Of a stretch of 10,825 nt of DNA, positions 1-6,937 are shown in pieces. The notes under the pieces are model-generated. The model did not search any database. It was not told where the DNA came from and saw only the letters and a program-made list of their open reading frames with translations. Positions within the stretch are counted from its first letter, which is position 1, and every line of letters starts with the position of its first letter. A program made the translations under genes and the position numbers. Source of the stretch: Eubacterium sp. (GTDB lineage: Bacteria; Bacillota; Clostridia; Lachnospirales; Lachnospiraceae); NCBI GenBank assembly GCA_003520145.1, contig DOVJ01000042.1, positions 1 through 10,825 of the forward strand, written 5' to 3'.

Positions 1-6
1 ATAAGT

Positions 7-588
7 ATGAGAATAGGTAATGGATATGATGTTCATAAGCTTGGTAAGGATTACAAGCTTGTGATAGGAGGAGTGAATATTCCCTATGAGTACGGACTTA
101 TAGGTCACTCTGATGCGGACGTTCTTACACATGCGATCATGGATGCACTTTTGGGTGCGATGGCGCTTGGCGATATAGGAAAGCATTTTCCAGATACGGA
201 TCCTACATATAAGGGTGCTGACAGTATAGAGCTTCTTCGCGTTGTTGCGAAGCTTATAACTGAGCACGATTATGTTGTTGAGAACATAGATAGTATTATC
301 GTTGCACAGAAGCCGAAGCTTGCGCCTTATCTTGATGATATGCGTAAGAATATTGCTGATGCTTTGGGCATAGACATGTCTATGGTAAGTATTAAGGCTA
401 CAACGGAAGAAGGACTTGGCTTTACTGGAAGTCTTGAAGGAATAAGTGCACATGCTGTATGTCTGTTGAGAGAAGTCGATAATGTGAGATATGTTGACGA
501 ACTTGTTGCTTATTCACAGGAAGATGGCAGTGTAGGTGCTAAGGGCGGATGTGCCTGTGCAGGTAACTGTCCGTTAAAGAACAGATAA
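7..588 (+). CDS. ispF: 2-C-methyl-D-erythritol 2,4-cyclodiphosphate synthase (IspF) with Cys-rich C-terminal tail
   Basis: Fifth step of the non-mevalonate (MEP) isoprenoid pathway: cyclises CDP-methylerythritol 2-phosphate to MEcPP, releasing CMP. It is a cytosolic trimer with Zn and Mg/Mn in the active site. Visible in the sequence: D8 and H10 (DVH) and H42 as the metal ligands, the DIGKHFPDTD block at 56-65, and the TTEEGLGFTG block at 132-141 with T133 and E135. These sit at the same positions as in the E. coli enzyme, so the start at 7 is secure even though its ribosome binding site is cut off. The catalytic domain ends near residue 156, close to the usual length of about 157-160. About 37 further residues follow and end in C182-x-C184-x3-C188, which is unusual (see findings). 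The gene lies 20 bases before the c-di-GMP gene, probably in the same operon. Identification is certain; the role of the tail is unknown. Confidence 0.97.
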   Translation: MRIGNGYDVHKLGKDYKLVIGGVNIPYEYGLIGHSDADVLTHAIMDALLGAMALGDIGKHFPDTDPTYKGADSIELLRVVAKLITEHDYVVENIDSIIVAQKPKLAPYLDDMRKNIADALGIDMSMVSIKATTEEGLGFTGSLEGISAHAVCLLREVDNVRYVDELVAYSQEDGSVGAKGGCACAGNCPLKNR

Positions 589-608
589 TGTAAGTTTAAG
601 GTATATGT

Positions 609-3600
609 ATGAAGGCAAAGAAGAATATACTCATCGTTGATGACAGCGTGTTGACGAGATCTTCGTTAAGAGACATGCTCGAAAGTGAATATGGGATTTA
701 TGAGGCGTCTGACGGTGAGGAGGCTTTGGCTTTTTTGAATGATCATGCAGGAGACTTGAGTGCTATACTGACTGACATATATATGCCTAATATGGACGGC
801 TTTGAATTCTTGAGGCGCGTGAAGGAAGATGATAGATTCAGTTCGATTCCTGTTTTGGTTAGTTCGAGTGTAGTTAGTACTGAGAACGAAAAGAAGGTCT
901 TACTTGGCGGCGCGTGGGAATTTGTCGGAAAGCCATATGATAGTGATATCCTTAAGATCAAGCTTTCTAATGCCATAGAGCGAAGTGAAGTGAAGTCACT
1001 CAGGATGATCAAGCGTTCAACTGAATATGATCCCTTGACGAATATCCCGAGTGCAAAGCATTTTTTTAATCTTACAAGAGCGATGCTTGATGAGAATCCT
1101 GATGAGAAGTTCGTATTTGTGAGATTCGATGTTGACAGATTCCAGCTAATCAACGATTATTATGGAACTCGTGAAGGTGATCAGCTTCTCATATACATAT
1201 CTAAGGCTTTGAAGAAGTATATGTCGCTTTATAAGCATTCGACATATGGCAGAATCGAAGCGGATGTATTTGCTTTTTGTATCGATAATGAGGGCGTGGT
1301 TGACTTAATAGGCAATCTGCGCTACAACATAGAACAGTTTAACAGAGAATTCAACGTTATCCCGAGCTTTGGTGTGTATTCCATAACGGATAACAAAGAA
1401 GATATCGCTGTTATGTTCAACAAAGCGAAGCTTGCTGCTAAGGGTATAAAGGGTAGTTATTCTGATGTATACAGATTCTATGATGAGCATATGTCTGAGG
1501 CTTTGAATAACGAACAGCACATAATCAACGAGATGGGAAGAGCACTTGGTGCAAGACAGTTTGAAGTATATTATCAGCCGAAGTATGATATTCTGAATGA
1601 CACTCTTTGTGGAAGTGAAGCTTTGGTCAGATGGAAGCATCCTGTCAGAGGTATGATCTCACCGGGTGAGTTTATTCCGCTTTTTGAGCGTAATGGATAT
1701 ATAACTAAGCTTGATTATTACGTGTGGGAAGATGTATGTAGGACTATCAGGCGATGGCTTGATGAGAAGCAGGAGGTTGTTCCTGTTTCGGTAAATGTAT
1801 CGAGAGTCAACATCTACAATCCTAATATTGTCGATATGTTTACAGGTCTTCTTGAAAAATACGATATTCCTTCGAATCTGTTTCAGCTTGAGATCACCGA
1901 GAGTGCGTATATGGATGATCCTGATGTTATGAAGATGGTCATGACCAAGCTTCATGATAAAGGATTTCGTATTCTCATGGATGATTTTGGAAGCGGTTAT
2001 TCTTCGCTTAATATGCTCAATGACATGAATGTCGATGAGATTAAGATAGATATGCGTTTTCTTGCGCACTCTAAGGATATGGGGAAGAGCCGCAACATCC
2101 TTGCTTCAGTTATCAGGATGGCCAGATGGCTTAAGCTTCCTGCTTTGGTCGAGGGCGTGGAAACCATGGAGCAGTTGAAGTTTTTGCGGAGCGTTGGCTG
2201 TGAATTTGTTCAGGGATACTTTTACGGCAGACCTATGCCTGTTGAGGAATTCGAGGTTATTCAGCGAAAGAAGAGATTCGGAAGCGATTCTTCGGTGATG
2301 GCTAAGAACAGTAACATGAATCTTGATGAGATGTTTGAGAATAATCCACAGCTTAAGTGGATGTTTTCGGATCTTGTTTCTGCCATGGCTGTTTATGAAG
2401 TGGATGGTAGCGGTAACGTCAGCCTTCTTCGTGTTAATGATACTTATTATGATCTTTTCGGTGCAGATGAGGTCAGCAAAGAATTTATCGACGTTACAGG
2501 ATTTGTGGCTGATTCGGATAAGGAGATCTTTTCAAGCGCATTTTTAAGAGTATGTGATTCAAAGAAGAGAGAAGAGATTCTCTTTAATCGTGTGAGCGAC
2601 AAGAATAGGTGGATCAATCTGAGACTTAAGTATGTTCGTGCAGTTGCGAATCTGCACATAGTTATAGGTGCCTTAGAGGATGTTACCAAGATCCATGAGA
2701 ACGCCAAGGAACTGGCGGATTACAGAAGTGCTCTGAATGATGGGAAAGCAGAGAAGTTCAAGCTTCTCATAGCTGATGACAGTGCTGTTGACCGTGTTAT
2801 GATCAGAAATGTTTTCGCAAAAGATTATGATATCTATGAAGCGAACAACGGTAAAGATGCCATAGACATAATTAATAACGAGAGTATAGATGTTGTGATG
2901 CTTGATCTTATCATGCCACAGATGGATGGACAGAGCTTCCTTGAATACAGGAGTATGAAGCCTGAACTTCTATCCATACCGGTTGTTGTCATAACAGCTA
3001 TGGAGGATGATAAGCTGCAGACTAAGATGGCAGCCTATAACATAAGCGATTACATAATCAAGCCATTTGTTCCGGAAGTTATGGAGATGAGAGTGAACAA
3101 TGTGCTTGAAGCTAATGTACGTATGCGCGAGGTTATTAAGAAGTATTCGCAGATTGCGAGACTCGCAAGAATCGATCAGATGACGGTTGTCTATAACAGA
3201 GTCACAGCGATCAAGCTGATCGATGAAATCATAAGTGCTGAGAGCAATACGCCGCATGCGCTTATCATGGTCGATGTAGATAACTTTAAGCGATATAACG
3301 ATGAATATGGTCATCCAGCAGGAGATAAGATCATATCGCTTGTTGCCGGCACCTTAAGAAAGACTTTCCGTAACAACGATATTATCGGAAGGCTTGGAGG
3401 AGATGAATTCGTTGTATTCATGTATGGCGTGGATAATAGGGACCTTATATCAGGAAAGTGTTCTGGCTTTAACGATAAGATCATGAAGGTTGTTAAGGAT
3501 GAACTTAAGATCGACTTAAGCTGTTCTTTTGGTGTATCTCTATATCCTGAACATGGTAAAAACTTTGATGAATTATATTCGCATGCGGATTCGGCCCTTT

Positions 3601-3665
3601 ATATAGCTAAAGCAAAAGGCAAGAATACATGTGTTATATATAACGAGGAGGATTTGAAGATATGA
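609..3665 (+). CDS. Two-receiver c-di-GMP enzyme: REC-GGDEF(degenerate)-EAL-PAS-like-REC-GGDEF
   Basis: A soluble 1018-residue signalling protein with no membrane segment and no DNA-binding domain. Domains in order: receiver 1 at about 5-125 (D11/D12, phospho-acceptor D56, S85-S87, K108-P109); GGDEF-like domain at about 138-293 whose signature is EADVF (217-221), so probably not catalytic; EAL phosphodiesterase domain at about 304-553; PAS-like domain at about 575-700; receiver 2 at about 716-835 (D723/D724, D766, T796, K818-P819); GGDEF domain at about 850-1010 with intact GGDEF at 930-934 and an RxxD inhibitory site (R921, D924) five residues upstream. The EAL domain has E337, N396, E428, D458/D459, K479, E515/E518 and Q535, the metal and substrate residues of active EAL enzymes, with the expected spacing. 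Inference: both hydrolysis (EAL) and synthesis (second GGDEF) of c-di-GMP are possible, each next to a receiver. A modest AAGG at 598-601 precedes the ATG. The stop overlaps cysS. No partner histidine kinase is in the window. Confidence 0.95.
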   Translation: MKAKKNILIVDDSVLTRSSLRDMLESEYGIYEASDGEEALAFLNDHAGDLSAILTDIYMPNMDGFEFLRRVKEDDRFSSIPVLVSSSVVSTENEKKVLLGGAWEFVGKPYDSDILKIKLSNAIERSEVKSLRMIKRSTEYDPLTNIPSAKHFFNLTRAMLDENPDEKFVFVRFDVDRFQLINDYYGTREGDQLLIYISKALKKYMSLYKHSTYGRIEADVFAFCIDNEGVVDLIGNLRYNIEQFNREFNVIPSFGVYSITDNKEDIAVMFNKAKLAAKGIKGSYSDVYRFYDEHMSEALNNEQHIINEMGRALGARQFEVYYQPKYDILNDTLCGSEALVRWKHPVRGMISPGEFIPLFERNGYITKLDYYVWEDVCRTIRRWLDEKQEVVPVSVNVSRVNIYNPNIVDMFTGLLEKYDIPSNLFQLEITESAYMDDPDVMKMVMTKLHDKGFRILMDDFGSGYSSLNMLNDMNVDEIKIDMRFLAHSKDMGKSRNILASVIRMARWLKLPALVEGVETMEQLKFLRSVGCEFVQGYFYGRPMPVEEFEVIQRKKRFGSDSSVMAKNSNMNLDEMFENNPQLKWMFSDLVSAMAVYEVDGSGNVSLLRVNDTYYDLFGADEVSKEFIDVTGFVADSDKEIFSSAFLRVCDSKKREEILFNRVSDKNRWINLRLKYVRAVANLHIVIGALEDVTKIHENAKELADYRSALNDGKAEKFKLLIADDSAVDRVMIRNVFAKDYDIYEANNGKDAIDIINNESIDVVMLDLIMPQMDGQSFLEYRSMKPELLSIPVVVITAMEDDKLQTKMAAYNISDYIIKPFVPEVMEMRVNNVLEANVRMREVIKKYSQIARLARIDQMTVVYNRVTAIKLIDEIISAESNTPHALIMVDVDNFKRYNDEYGHPAGDKIISLVAGTLRKTFRNNDIIGRLGGDEFVVFMYGVDNRDLISGKCSGFNDKIMKVVKDELKIDLSCSFGVSLYPEHGKNFDELYSHADSALYIAKAKGKNTCVIYNEEDLKI
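3645..3651 (+). promoter_or_regulatory. Ribosome binding site of cysS inside the preceding gene
   Basis: GAGGAGG lies 10 bases before the cysS ATG, within the last codons of the c-di-GMP gene. Together with the ATGA stop/start overlap it indicates that cysS is translated in coupling with the signalling gene. Confidence 0.8.
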
Positions 3666-5080
3666 AGATCTATAATACTCTTACAAGGCAGAAGCAGGAA
3701 TTCGTGCCTTGCGAAGAGGGTGTAGTTAAGATGTATGTGTGTGGTCCGACTGTGTATAATTATATACATATAGGCAATGCACGTCCTATGATAGTATTCG
3801 ATACGGTTAGAAGATACTTCTTGTACAAGGGTTATGAAGTGCAATATGTATCTAATTTCACTGATGTTGATGATAAGATAATCAAGGCTGCGATAGAAGG
3901 AAATACCACTGCAGATGAGGTCTCAACACGCTTTATAGCTGAGTGTAAGAAGGATATGGAAGGTATGAATATCATGCCTGCTACATGTAATCCGCTTGCA
4001 ACTAAGGAAATCCCTGGTATGCTCGATATGATAGATACCCTTATCGCTAAGGGCTATGCATATGAGAAGAATGGTACTGTATATTATCGTACAAGAAGTT
4101 TTGAAGGCTATGGAAAGCTCTCTAAGAAGAACATAGACGAGCTTGAGGCAGGTCACAGAGATGAAAGTCATGCTGTTAAGGTCAGTGGTGCTGATGAGAA
4201 GGAGGATCCGCTTGACTTTGTTCTCTGGAAGCCTAAGAAGGATGGTGAGCCATACTGGGAGAGCAAGTATTCTAACGGAAGACCGGGCTGGCATATAGAG
4301 TGCTCTGTTATGGCCAAAAAATATCTCGGCGACACCATAGATATACATGCGGGTGGTGAGGATCTCATATTCCCTCATCACGAGAACGAGATTGCACAAA
4401 GTGAAGCAGCTAACGGCAAACCATTTGCGAACTATTGGATGCACAATGCATTTTTGAATATAGATAACAAAAAGATGTCAAAGTCTGCCGGTAACTTCTT
4501 TACAGTAAGACAGATCTCTGAGAAGTTTGATCTTCAGGTTTTGAGATTCTTCATGCTTAGTGCGCACTATAGAAATCAGCTTAATTACAGCATAGATCTT
4601 ATGAGTTCTGCTGCGAATTCCCTTGACAGAATAACTAACGCAGTTAAAAACCTCAATCATCTCATAGCTAACAATACTCTTAAGGCTATGAAGGATGAAG
4701 AAATCGATGCTTTCGAAAATACTGCTGAATATGTTAAGATGTTCGAAGACGCGATGGATGATGATTTCAATACAGCGGATGCTATAACTGCTGTATTCGA
4801 GCTTGTTAAGCACGCTAACATCACATGTAATGCTGAATCATCCGTAGAATATGTACAGGATATCAAGGCGAGACTCATCATACTCTGTGATGTTCTTGGC
4901 CTTGATGTTGATAAGGAAGATGAGGTCTTAGACAGCGAGGTTGAAGAACTCATAGCTGCAAGAACTCAGGCAAGACGCGATAAAGACTTTAAGAAGGCCG
5001 ATGAGATACGTGATCTTCTTCTTAGTAAGGGGATTGTTCTCGAGGATACAAGAGAGGGCGTAAAGTGGAAAAGAGTATGA
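3662..5080 (+). CDS. cysS: Cysteinyl-tRNA synthetase
   Basis: Class I synthetase that charges tRNA-Cys with cysteine in the cytosol. Seen in the 472-residue product: the first zinc ligand C27 in VCGPTVYNYIHIGNARP, the HIGH-type motif HIGN at 36-39, the other zinc ligands C214, H239 and E243 (HIECS and PHHENE blocks, same 25-residue C-to-H spacing as the E. coli enzyme), and KMSKS at 271-275. The length matches the family's usual 460-475. The C-terminal EEVEELIAARTQARRDKDF stretch is the usual CysRS anticodon-binding end. The ATG overlaps the upstream TGA (ATGA) and the gene ends in another ATGA overlap toward mrnC. cysS followed by mrnC and rlmB is the standard Firmicutes order. There is no T-box leader here because no untranslated leader exists before this gene. 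Confidence 0.98.
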   Translation: MKIYNTLTRQKQEFVPCEEGVVKMYVCGPTVYNYIHIGNARPMIVFDTVRRYFLYKGYEVQYVSNFTDVDDKIIKAAIEGNTTADEVSTRFIAECKKDMEGMNIMPATCNPLATKEIPGMLDMIDTLIAKGYAYEKNGTVYYRTRSFEGYGKLSKKNIDELEAGHRDESHAVKVSGADEKEDPLDFVLWKPKKDGEPYWESKYSNGRPGWHIECSVMAKKYLGDTIDIHAGGEDLIFPHHENEIAQSEAANGKPFANYWMHNAFLNIDNKKMSKSAGNFFTVRQISEKFDLQVLRFFMLSAHYRNQLNYSIDLMSSAANSLDRITNAVKNLNHLIANNTLKAMKDEEIDAFENTAEYVKMFEDAMDDDFNTADAITAVFELVKHANITCNAESSVEYVQDIKARLIILCDVLGLDVDKEDEVLDSEVEELIAARTQARRDKDFKKADEIRDLLLSKGIVLEDTREGVKWKRV

Positions 5081-5466
5081 TGGATGCCAATATGTATTCG
5101 TCGCTTAATCTGGCTTATATAGGTGATGCGGTATATGAACTGTATGTCAGGATGCATTTGGTTGCTAATCACAAGATGCCTGTGGCTAAGTTTCATAAGA
5201 AAACCATAATGATAGTCAGTGCGAAGGGACAGGCGATATCCATAGATGCGATAATGGATAAGCTTACTAAGGAAGAACTTGCTGTCTATAGAAGCGGGCA
5301 GAACGCCAAGTCTAATACTTCTTCCAAGAACGCATCCATAGTTGATTATCATAAGGCTACCGGTTTTGAGGCTTTGATAGGTTATCTTTACTTAAAGGGC
5401 GACACCGATAGGCTTGAACAGATAGAAGAACTTGCCGTTAAGGCAGTGGAGGAGAGTCATGTCTGA
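5065..5466 (+). CDS. mrnC: Mini-ribonuclease III (23S rRNA maturation)
   Basis: A homodimeric RNase III-like enzyme without a double-stranded-RNA-binding domain. In Bacillus it trims the ends of 23S rRNA precursors. The 133-residue product has the RNase III signature NLAYIGDAVYELYVR with catalytic D21 and E25, then the HKKT, AKGQA and RSGQNAKSNT blocks and the second acidic site in GFEALIGYLYL (E102). Start choice: GTG at 5065 has GAGAGGG at 5052-5058, six bases upstream, and gives an MEKS- N-terminus. ATG at 5077 would make a clean ATGA overlap with the cysS stop but has a weaker site. Either way the catalytic domain is complete. The last eight bases overlap the start of rlmB. It sits with rlmB, another 23S rRNA processing enzyme. 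Confidence 0.95.
   Translation: MEKSMMDANMYSSLNLAYIGDAVYELYVRMHLVANHKMPVAKFHKKTIMIVSAKGQAISIDAIMDKLTKEELAVYRSGQNAKSNTSSKNASIVDYHKATGFEALIGYLYLKGDTDRLEQIEELAVKAVEESHV
5448..5454 (+). promoter_or_regulatory. Ribosome binding site that sets the rlmB start
   Basis: GGAGGAG lies four bases before ATG 5459. It argues for that start rather than the in-frame opening at 5432, nine codons upstream. Confidence 0.75.
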
Positions 5467-6214
5467 CAAAGATGAAGAATATGTAGTAGAAGGCAGAAAT
5501 CCTGTCTTAGAGTGCTTTCGTTCCGGTAAGGCTGTTGATAAGCTTTATGTTCAGGAAGGATTAAAAGATGGCGTTATCATGACCATCCTAAGAGAAGCTA
5601 AGAAACAGGATACTATAGTCAAGTATATCAAAAAAGAAAAGCTTGATGAGATGAGCAGGTCTAAGTCTCATCAGGGTGTTATAGCGAAAGCTGCGGCTTT
5701 TGAATATGCAGAGGTTGATGATATCTTGAAAAAAGCGAGAGACAAGGGCGAAGATCCTTTTATCTTCATACTTGATGATATCGAGGATCCGCATAATCTC
5801 GGGGCAATCATAAGGACTGCTAACATGTGCGGCGCTCATGGAGTAATCATACATAAGCATAGAGCTGCAACTCTTTCTCCTACCGCAGTTAAAGCATCAG
5901 CAGGTGCGATCAATTATACTCCTGTTGCGAAGGTCACCAACATCTCTAAGACCATAGAGGAACTGAAAAAAGAGGGACTGTGGTTTGCCTGTGCGGATAT
6001 GGGTGGAGATGATATGTATAAGACTAATCTAACAGGGCCTCTTGGACTTGTTATAGGCAATGAGGGTAATGGCGTGTCTGATCTTGTGAGAAAGACCTGT
6101 GATTTTGTTGTCTCCATACCGACTAAGGGAGATATAGATTCGCTCAATGCTTCTGTTGCGGCAGGTGTGCTTGCTTTTGAAGTTGTAAGACAGCGTTTGG
6201 GAGGAAAGTCTTGA
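5459..6214 (+). CDS. rlmB: 23S rRNA (guanosine-2'-O-)-methyltransferase, RlmB/TrmH (SpoU) family
   Basis: SAM-dependent 2'-O-methyltransferase of the SPOUT (trefoil-knot) superfamily. RlmB of E. coli methylates G2251 in the 23S rRNA P-loop. The 251-residue product starts with the RNA-binding domain typical of RlmB (EYVVEGRNPVLECF near residue 6, then SRSKSHQGVIAKAA). The three SpoU motifs follow: motif 1 DPHNLGAIIRTA with N113 and the catalytic R119, motif 2 LVIGNEGNGVS with E202, and motif 3 SLNASVAAGV with N230 and S232. Length is normal for the family. ATG 5459 was chosen because of GGAGGAG just upstream; it overlaps the mrnC stop by eight bases. The gene ends in a TTGA overlap with sigH. 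The exact target nucleotide is inferred from the family and not shown by the sequence. Confidence 0.95.
   Translation: MSDKDEEYVVEGRNPVLECFRSGKAVDKLYVQEGLKDGVIMTILREAKKQDTIVKYIKKEKLDEMSRSKSHQGVIAKAAAFEYAEVDDILKKARDKGEDPFIFILDDIEDPHNLGAIIRTANMCGAHGVIIHKHRAATLSPTAVKASAGAINYTPVAKVTNISKTIEELKKEGLWFACADMGGDDMYKTNLTGPLGLVIGNEGNGVSDLVRKTCDFVVSIPTKGDIDSLNASVAAGVLAFEVVRQRLGGKS
6199..6204 (+). promoter_or_regulatory. Ribosome binding site supporting a TTG start for sigH
   Basis: GGGAGG lies six bases before TTG 6211, whose last two bases form the first two of the rlmB TGA stop (TTGA overlap). The site makes the rare TTG start credible. Confidence 0.75.
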
Positions 6215-6804
6215 GTAATAAGGGTTTTGAACTAGAAGAACTTGAAGATGAAAAGGTTGTGCTTATCTGTCAGGCCGGAGATATGGAGGCTGTAGATTAT
6301 ATATTCAACAAGTATAAGAACCTTGTGAAGAAGAAAGCAAGGGAGTATTATATAATCGGCGGCGATCATGATGATCTTTTTCAGGAAGGCATGTTGGCCT
6401 TGTGGGATGCGATCAAAGGATATAAGGAGGGTGCCGGCGCATCCTTCTATACATTTGCGCTTTTATGTATAACGAGAAGACTTATCAATGTTGTTAAGCA
6501 TGATAATACCTGCAATTCATCGGTGTTGAATACTTTCTCGAACATCGATGATGTAGAGGACGAGGTGGGGTATGAGCAGAGTCCTGAGGATTATTTTTTC
6601 GGGAAGCTTGATGAAAAGGCAGTTATGGATGCTATAGAGAGTGCCCTTAGTTCTTATGAAGTTAAGGTTTTCAAACTTTATATAGAAGGGTATGATTATG
6701 TGGATATAGCGAAGATACTTGATAAGACACCAAAGTCTGTTGATAATGCGATGCAAAGACTTAAAGGAAAAGCAAAAGCCTGCGTTAACAGCAGGCTTAG
6801 ATAA
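6211..6804 (+). CDS. sigH: RNA polymerase sigma-H-type factor (sigma-70 family), divergent
   Basis: A 197-residue alternative sigma factor of the SigH/Spo0H group, which in Bacillus and Clostridia directs post-exponential, competence and early sporulation genes. Region 2 is visible at about 25-96: VDYIFNKYKNLVKKKAREYY, the core-binding DDLFQEGMLALWDAI (54-68), and SFYTFALLCITRRLINVVK (78-96). Region 4 is at about 146-190: SYEVKVFKLYIEGYDYVDIAKIL and the helix-turn-helix end KTPKSVDNAMQRLKGKAK, which is characteristic of SigH. It is somewhat shorter than the roughly 210-218 residues usual, and the segment after region 2 (97-115) lacks the familiar RQKHIPLNSYVSL-type sequence. The TTG start has a good ribosome binding site and overlaps the rlmB stop. 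Position after mrnC-rlmB supports the SigH assignment. The last nine or so codons also encode the terminator of the convergent tRNA. Whether this organism sporulates cannot be told from here. Confidence 0.88.
   Translation: MSNKGFELEELEDEKVVLICQAGDMEAVDYIFNKYKNLVKKKAREYYIIGGDHDDLFQEGMLALWDAIKGYKEGAGASFYTFALLCITRRLINVVKHDNTCNSSVLNTFSNIDDVEDEVGYEQSPEDYFFGKLDEKAVMDAIESALSSYEVKVFKLYIEGYDYVDIAKILDKTPKSVDNAMQRLKGKAKACVNSRLR
6767..6798 (-). terminator. Rho-independent terminator of tRNA-Thr, inside the sigH coding end
   Basis: On the - strand an 8-bp perfect stem (AAGCCTGC/GCAGGCTT, arms 6791-6798 and 6776-6783, 7-base loop) is followed by TTTTGCTTTTCC. It begins 15 bases past the tRNA 3' end. On the + strand the stem is followed by an A-rich run, so it should work only for leftward transcription. 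The whole element lies in the sigH reading frame. Confidence 0.75.
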
Positions 6805-6812
6805 AAAAAGAA

Positions 6813-6884
6813 AGCTATTGAGGGGAGTCGGACCCCCGACCTCTTCATTACCAATGAAGTGCACTACCACTGTGCTACAATAGC
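6813..6884 (-). tRNA. tRNA-Thr (anticodon GGU)
   Basis: The reverse complement folds as a complete 72-base cloverleaf. Acceptor stem GCTATTG/CAATAGC is 7 bp with discriminator T. The D arm is GCAC-AGTGGTA-GTGC with G18 G19. The anticodon arm is CTTCA-TTGGTAA-TGAAG, giving anticodon GGT, which reads ACC and ACU (threonine). The variable loop is AGGTC. The T arm is GGGGG-TCCGACT-CCCCT with one G-T closing pair. CCA is not encoded. The T loop carries C at position 55 instead of the near-universal T (base 6831 on the + strand is G). The gene converges with sigH and diverges from glnS, with its own consensus promoter and terminator, so it is an independent transcription unit. Confidence 0.95.
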
Positions 6885-6898
6885 ATTCAACGATAATC

Positions 6899-6927
6899 AT
6901 TATATATCAACGCCTATCCCTTGTCAA
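6899..6927 (-). promoter_or_regulatory. Consensus sigma-A promoter of tRNA-Thr
   Basis: On the - strand TTGACA (6922-6927) and TATAAT (6899-6904) are both perfect, separated by exactly 17 bases. The -10 box ends 14 bases before the tRNA 5' end, so transcription should start about 7-8 bases upstream of the mature tRNA. This strength is typical of stable-RNA genes. Confidence 0.9.
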
Positions 6928-6937
6928 GAAAAATATT

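Noticed and set aside
34..63. Near-perfect inverted repeat around two AAGCTT sites at the ispF start
   Set aside because: Arms are short, imperfect, and code for the conserved IspF N-terminus; no sign of function.
3923..4444. 173-codon open frame on the - strand
   Set aside because: Antisense to the conserved body of cysS (zinc-site region); composition is unlike a real protein and no start signals are visible.
6776..6812. Rightward terminator for the ispF-sigH operon
   Set aside because: The hairpin is present, but on the + strand it is followed by AGATAAAAAAAG, not by T residues, so it fits only leftward termination.
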